From: Apoderus coryli
Taxonomy: Eukaryota; Arthropoda; Insecta; Coleoptera; Attelabidae
NCBI GenBank assembly: GCA_911728435.2
Contig: OU452198.1
Coordinates: forward strand, 32,889,902-32,953,901
DNA: 64,000 nucleotides
Direction of reading: 5' to 3'
Shown in pieces: positions 54,626 through 64,000 of the stretch. The position numbers and the translations under genes were made by a program. The notes beneath the pieces are model-generated. The model did no database searches, was not told where the DNA came from, and worked only from the letters and a program-made list of their open reading frames with translations. Every line of letters starts with the position of its first letter. Within the stretch, counting starts at the first letter, position 1.

Positions 54626-56214
54626 GTACGATTTTAGACTTTTTTGTTGCAAATTCAATTTACTTTTCATCATTGATAAAATATTTGTATCATTCCATTT
54701 AAGTTTTTAAAGAAAAATCAAAAAAACCTTAGGCGTTGCAAATAGCGCCATCTAGCGGAGCCCCCAAAAACAATTATGATTTGAAATATTGTTTTTCTTC
54801 ATCAGCAAGGCGTCAGTTCTTAAACAAAAATTAGATTAATAAATTCGGTTAAGCCAAACCAAAGTTATAGACATTATCATAGGTAAAATTTCGTCCTTCC
54901 CTGCTGCCTTTATTTCAAGCCGCACAATAAAAAGTGATACACCAAAAAGATGCCGAAAGTTAGTAGCATTACTTTGGTAGTATTGTTTTTTTAACTTATA
55001 TTACGAAATTTTCAATAAAAATGCATTTTTCTCATTATTGTATCTATTACGCCTCCTAGTGGTATAGTTAAGAACTAGAAAAACTATTTTCAGCTTTCCC
55101 ATGGTCGATTTCTCTAGAAGAATTTTTTCCCCATTGTTCTACGATTATTATTTCCTGAGATATGCTACCTGTCCACCCTTAATGGAATACCCGGTATATT
55201 TCATTAGTCAATCAGGCATACACCACAAATTATCTATTCGAATGTTTTTCTTTCTACATTCCACGTTTATTGTTGTTCTTACAGCAGAAATAACCAAGTA
55301 TACCTACACGTTACGCTACTAAACCTCGACTCTATATTCTCTATCTATGTTGAATTGCTAATTGTGCTCATTTACTGCTCTAGTGCTATATATTCGACAT
55401 ATCATCTCCGCTAAATATTCTATCCGTTATTATTATGCAGTCAAACGAAGAAGCGCTTAATGCTCATTTGCTCGTAGGTGGAGTAGTCGAATGTAGGAGA
55501 ATAAACGTTCGCTTTATTGCTACTCAGGCAAATACAATCAAATCGAAATATCAGAAGCCAAAGGCGTACAACTATACGTTCATTTCAAGAGAAAAACAAA
55601 TGGTGTTTCAAAAATGTATGGCAATATTTGTAGGACGTTCAAATATTTTTTTATTTTAAATTCCACAGAATGCTAACATAATTCCGTGGTGCCGGGGAAA
55701 AAGGAGATAAGTCGATTATTATGAATGATCAGGAAATTAGCTTAAAGTTTTGATATAAATTGTAAATCGGGCTTAACATTTATGATCCTCAAATATTCAG
55801 ATTAAGATACAAATATAATTTACGTTTTATATTCAAAGTATATGCTCTAAACATTTTTCAGTTTTTGGAAAATTTAAAATAAAACGGGGACATATCCCTT
55901 TATGGATTTACCAAAATATGTACTTATCTCAGGATTCAGGTAATAGAAAAATGTAAAATTCTCAATATTTTGAAAACTATCAATTTTTGGAATAACCATC
56001 CTTTCATAAACTTGCCCTTATTTTTGATACAAAAAATAAAATATACGAATATAAAATTGGGGATTGCCGTTTAAAAAATTTGAATTTTGACACTTTTTTC
56101 AATTTGATTTCGCTTTTTTTTTTAAATACCCTGTATTAATATTTACTAAAATAATATACGTAGGGGCCTAAAGTAGGTCTATAGCTCCTAGGCTATTCTA
56201 ACAAATTAAGTTAT
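54626..56214. other. Mostly unassigned sequence
   Basis: This includes GCGCCATCTAGCGG near 54745, a word I associate with insect Tc-type elements, so the first 570 bp may be the 5' part of the transposon above. The 74-codon frame at 55435-55659 has no recognised domain. Confidence 0.35.
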
Positions 56215-56609
56215 TAATGGCCATTTGCACCGACGTTTTTAAGGCAAGTTTAGGCTTAAGCTTTTCTTATCTCTTTGCACGGTACGTCAAAATGTATTTA
56301 AGTGAGACTTAAATGAAGCCACGGTTTTTCTAGGCTTAAATATTTAAGGAAGCGTTTCTAACCTTACTTTTCCTGTGTTTTTGAAACAGTTTTTTTTTGG
56401 AAGTTTGTTTTCTAGAGTGCATTATATTTTTAGTCCACTATAAAGCTCGTAGAATTTACAAATAATAGATTTTTTTTATTTGGTGGGAAATCTATTAATA
56501 GAATTACATTAAAATATTAACAAATAAAAATGTTATTAAGTTAGCCATTAGTTTACCTCATTATATGAATTATTTTAATTTAATTAAATTTAAGGAATCT
56601 CCATCAAAA

Positions 56610-57015
56610 GGATTTTCAAGACCAAAAACAGTTTTTTCGTTAACAATTGCGAACAAAAAGTCATCTATTGGTTTTTTGGGTAGATGAGGCGGCCTCCTCC
56701 TGTTTTGTATATTTCACATCTCTCTTTTGCAGTATGTTTCCGAAGCTCCTTTTTTCTGTTATTAGAGAATTTTTTTAGAGTATCGGATGACCGAGGAATC
56801 AATCCCGGAGATGCAATATTAAATTCTTTTCGAATGTTCTCCCAAGTATCTCGTTTCTCATGTATGGTAGTACACCATGGGTCTTCCTATTTTCAATAAC
56901 ATTTTTATATTTAAAAACTACGCTAAAATAGTACCTAAATTTTTTCCGTTCTGTAAAATTTGAACTTCGGTGTCTTTTAGTTATATAATTTTGGTTTATG
57001 TCCATGTTTCTGTAT
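56610..57015 (-). pseudogene. Myb/SANT-like DNA-binding protein pseudogene
   Basis: Minus-strand blocks are RSSNFTERKKF, then VFKYKNVIENRKTHGVLPYM, WENIRKEFN (after a shift), SPGLIPRSSDTLKKFYNNRK and KELRKHTAKERCEIYKTGGG. This is the Myb/SANT-like domain (helices with conserved Trp and hydrophobics) found in PIF/Harbinger accessory proteins. Two frame changes and stops disable it. Confidence 0.7.
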
Positions 57016-57174
57016 TTCAATTTACAAAAACGATACTTTTATTATTTTTTTTTTAATACGTTAGTATCGCCTAAACGAGTACTAACTTTATAAGGCCTCT
57101 TGCGACTTTTGTAGCATACAGGCAGCTTCAGTTTATTTTTAAATTGTTGTTTACAATCCATCCTTATACTAAAT

Positions 57175-57237
57175 GGAGCAGTATAAGTGTAGCCCGTCCG
57201 GGGTTCGAACCAACTACACACTGGCGCGACCTGCTCC
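57175..57237 (-). repeat. Nested hairpin with box B-like word
   Basis: GGAGCAG (57175-57181) pairs with CTGCTCC (57231-57237), and GTGTAG (57187-57192) pairs with CTACAC (57214-57219). Between them, on the minus strand, lies TTGGTTCGAACCCCGG, which matches a tRNA box B. There is no box A at the right distance, so a SINE tail or fortuitous structure is more likely than a tRNA. Confidence 0.35.
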
Positions 57238-57456
57238 TGATAAACTTTTATTTCTACTTTGTTTTTGTTTAATTTTTTTTTTACTGAAATGAGGTTAGAA
57301 ATCATAGAATTTTGACAGAATTGCAATGCTGCCAAGATTATTTCAAACTTAACTAGTTGGAGTGCGGTGCAAGACTACAAACTAAAGACAGACTTAAAAT
57401 ATAAGTCGGCCTTAGCTAAGTTTACTTATAGTTAGAGTCGGTACAATTGGCCATAA

Positions 57457-58103
57457 AGCTTCCATACAATAAAAAATTGTTATTATTCTTCATTGTGAAA
57501 ACGTCACTTTTGACATAAAATTTCAAATATTTCGAAAACGGCTTGAGATAGGTATAACATATTATGCATGGAATATCTTTAGAATTACAAGAAAAATCCA
57601 AAAAAATATAATTTATATAGAAGTATATTTGCAATAAGGAAGTTGACACCGGACGTACTAGATTCTTGAAAACATTTTAGCCGAATGGGGCCCATCGACC
57701 TACGTACTATACCAGATTTTCAGATCGTTCCACAGTGTAGTTTCTCCATAATCGCTAGAATCTTTTCCCGGTGGGACACCCGGTATATATACCATCTTGT
57801 ATTATACTGATACTGCCATTCATTCAGAAGGCCAAACGAACAGCAAGCAATCACAGTGTTTTTCCAACACAATTCCTTGTTCTATTCATAATATTCAAAT
57901 TAACATCTTGATTTGTGAGTAGAGCAGAGTAAATGATGCTAAGGTTCATTGTGTTGGTTCTAAAATTGACCGATTTTTCTTAAAATTTGTTGATGTGGAG
58001 CATCTCAGATAATGCTCTCTTTTTATAATTAGTCTCTCGGTCCCAAATACGCGTGCTATCAAAACAGTGATTTGCTGTTTTTGTACTCGAGTCCAGCTTA
58101 TCT
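57457..58103. other. Unassigned sequence
   Basis: No recognised gene. A GACACCCGGTATATATACC motif near 57775 resembles transposon ends in the window. Confidence 0.3.
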
Positions 58104-58505
58104 GGACGGCAATCATTGTATTGTATTGTATTGTATTTATTGACCTTTATAAGTACATTGTAGTACATAGGTAAGTCATTGTAGATATTGTTTACATTAG
58201 CGTGTTAGTAAAGTCTTTGATGTAACCTATTCTTTGTCATACAATATTTTCACAATCCTTACGCGGTATGTAATATACCACCTCAGAAATACTCTCTACC
58301 AATTCTAATATCGTAGCATAAAGGAAAAATGTCCCCTATTTAATATTTAAGATCGTGCGAATATTGCCCGAGTTGGGACAATGCTACTATCAGGTAAATT
58401 GGTATAAAAGGTGTTAAATGTAGTGGCGATATCAATTGGTCTTCTAATTATGATTTGCTCGTTGTCAAAAATTTCGCAAATAGTGGTTTGTCGTTTCCAA
58501 TCCAT
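58104..58505 (-). pseudogene. Non-LTR RT debris with TACAA-type tail
   Basis: On the minus strand 58330-58505 reads MDWKRQTTICEIFDNEQIII, then RRPIDIATTFNTFYTNL. This resembles the segment just before RT motif 1 (the dpkeiAnxFNxFF region). The ATTGTATTGTATTGTATTTATTG run at 58112-58141 is the complement of a non-LTR tail ending in AATAAATACAATACAATAC. Confidence 0.45.
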
Positions 58506-58735
58506 TTTTAATCAATAGATAGCTTTCAACCTAAAACAAACATAGACAATAAAAATTCGTTCTTGCAAATTGTAAACAATAACAAGAACCAAAAACACTT
58601 TAAATTAACTTTAAATAGATGTTTATAACGATTGCAATCGTACCTACTTCAAGTTATGAAAATACACTAAATTGATAAAATTTCTAATATCTCCTATATC
58701 GTGTATGAGGATATTCTTTTTCTAAAATTTGTAGG

Positions 58736-58777
58736 TATATAAGCTAAACAGCGTACCTAAATAACAAAGTAATCAGT
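58736..58777 (+). promoter_or_regulatory. Core promoter of the cathepsin L gene
   Basis: TATATAAG (58736-58743) is followed by an arthropod-type initiator TCAGT (58773-58777). The spacing of 39 bp from the TATA start to the initiator A is longer than the usual 30 or so, so the true start may lie a few bases earlier. The start codon follows at 58832. Confidence 0.5.
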
Positions 58778-58831
58778 ATTCTAGCGTGAATATTATCTGC
58801 TGTTAAATTATTTATATTTCGTTAAACAAAA

Positions 58832-63288
<4,457 letters not shown>

Positions 63289-63299
63289 TTAAATGTTAA

Positions 63300-63306
63300 A
63301 AATAAA
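63300..63306 (+). terminator. Polyadenylation signal of the cathepsin gene
   Basis: AATAAA lies 12 bp after the stop codon, followed by T-rich sequence, and would give a very short 3' UTR. Confidence 0.6.
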
Positions 63307-63484
63307 TTATTATTATACATGATATTATACAAATTAATTATTTTATTTTTATTTCTTTCTTGAACCTTTGTTTTTACATCATATTTTTTTCTTTATATTT
63401 CTTAGGGTTTGTTGGTTCGAATAAATAGGTACTGTAGAATTAAAAAATAAACATTATGGATTTATTTTTTCGTCATTACACAAC

Positions 63485-63514
63485 GTTTCGATACATATTT
63501 CGTATCTTCATCAG
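63485..63514 (-). ncRNA. Hammerhead-like RNA motif
   Basis: On the minus strand CTGATGA (63508-63514), one extra A, stem GATAC (502-506), 7-base loop, stem GTATC (490-494) and GAAAC (485-489) are present. The stem is perfect and again different from the other copies. It lies about 200 bp downstream of the cathepsin gene, antisense to it. Confidence 0.5.
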
Positions 63515-63529
63515 GTGGCTAAAACCATT

Positions 63530-64000
63530 AACACTATATAGAAAATATGAAACAAAAAAATTACTAGCTAGATACATTTTTCATTTTTTATTAAATGTTG
63601 TCGAAATTAAAAATTACCTTGTCCCATAACACACATAACAAGCAGCTTCTAAAACTGTACTGTACAAAACCAAATTCAAAAATAAAACATTTACGACAAT
63701 TATTATTGTTATAGAGCAACATTTCTCATCATTTGTATTTTCTTTATTAATTCAAAAATTTTTAAAAAACGAATGGGGAGAACGACATATATGTACACCA
63801 CAATTTAAAATAAAACAAATGATACCAAAAAGACAATACTATTTGCCACTGACCATTTTTCAATATATTTAATCTATAGGAAATTAAAAACGCACAATTT
63901 TTTTGTTATATACCTGTTTATTGTCTTATTTTTTACTCGTTAGTGATATTTGATAGAGAGATTAAGTTTTGAACAAAATATATAGGTTCCGCCAAAAACA
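63530..64000. other. Unassigned AT-rich sequence
   Basis: No gene or repeat recognised before the window ends. Confidence 0.35.

Larger units (their letters stand above)
56218..57453 (-). mobile_element. PIF/Harbinger-like transposon with TAA target duplication
   Basis: The left end TGGCCATTTGCACCGACG and the right end (reverse complement TGGCCAATTGTACCGACT) form inverted repeats that continue loosely into AAGTTTAGGCTTAAG-like sequence. TAA flanks both sides (56215-56217, 57454-57456). A 3-bp TWA target and an accessory Myb/SANT protein are the hallmarks of PIF/Harbinger. The DDE transposase is missing. Length 1236 bp. Confidence 0.75.

Overview
This window looks like AT-rich, transposon-dense DNA from an insect nuclear genome, probably a beetle. 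It holds one gene I can read as intact: a four-exon cathepsin L-like cysteine protease on the + strand at the right edge (58832-63288). Mariner, Tc1/Tc3, pogo-like and PIF/Harbinger-like DNA transposons, RTE- and Jockey/CR1/I-type non-LTR retrotransposons, a BEL/Pao integrase tail and a Penelope GIY-YIG piece, together with the intron and digestive-type protease structure, fit an insect. The beetle assignment is inference. I saw no bacterial operons, CRISPR array or rRNA.

Layout. 1-4010: a cluster of TTATTGGACA motifs, an inverted-arm Penelope-like element (1328-1973) and a Tc/mariner-type transposase pseudogene split by a non-LTR insertion. 4560-5839: a mariner copy. 6000-16700: a graveyard of non-LTR reverse transcriptase (RT) pieces with a Tc1-type MITE. 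16696-20006: a pogo-like element and a second TIR element. 21-26 kb: a small myristoylation/transmembrane ORF, transposase remains and a degenerate DDE transposon. 27-36 kb: more RT, Penelope and BEL/Pao pieces, direct repeats and a long Jockey/CR1-like remnant. 36.7-41.5 kb: a 44-bp minisatellite, a decayed transposon-associated gene, the hammerhead-ribozyme element and a 2.1-kb TIR element. 42.9-54.6 kb: RT and transposase pseudogenes, several nested. 56218-57453: a PIF/Harbinger-like element with a Myb/SANT pseudogene. 58.7-63.3 kb: the cathepsin gene, whose first intron carries a second mariner and non-LTR debris.

The most unusual object is a 988-bp insertion at 38301-39288, flanked by a 12-bp duplication. 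It carries two tandem copies of a module encoding canonical type III hammerhead ribozymes on BOTH strands: + at 38605-38655 and 39076-39126, - at 38757-38808 and 39228-39279. All helices pair, and both polarities repeat with the same 471-nt period. Transcripts of either strand could therefore be cut to 471-nt RNAs, the arrangement known from viroid-like circular RNAs and, for one strand, from retrozymes. A second hammerhead-like family (CTGATGA, one extra base, 5-bp stem, GAAAC) occurs at five further loci with covarying stems. One of these loci is the inverted-arm element at 1328-1973, which also has a 13-bp duplication and a 38-nt one-sided extension. Both families fit products of Penelope-like retroelements; a Penelope GIY-YIG fragment lies at 27862-28096. 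Activity is inferred from structure only.
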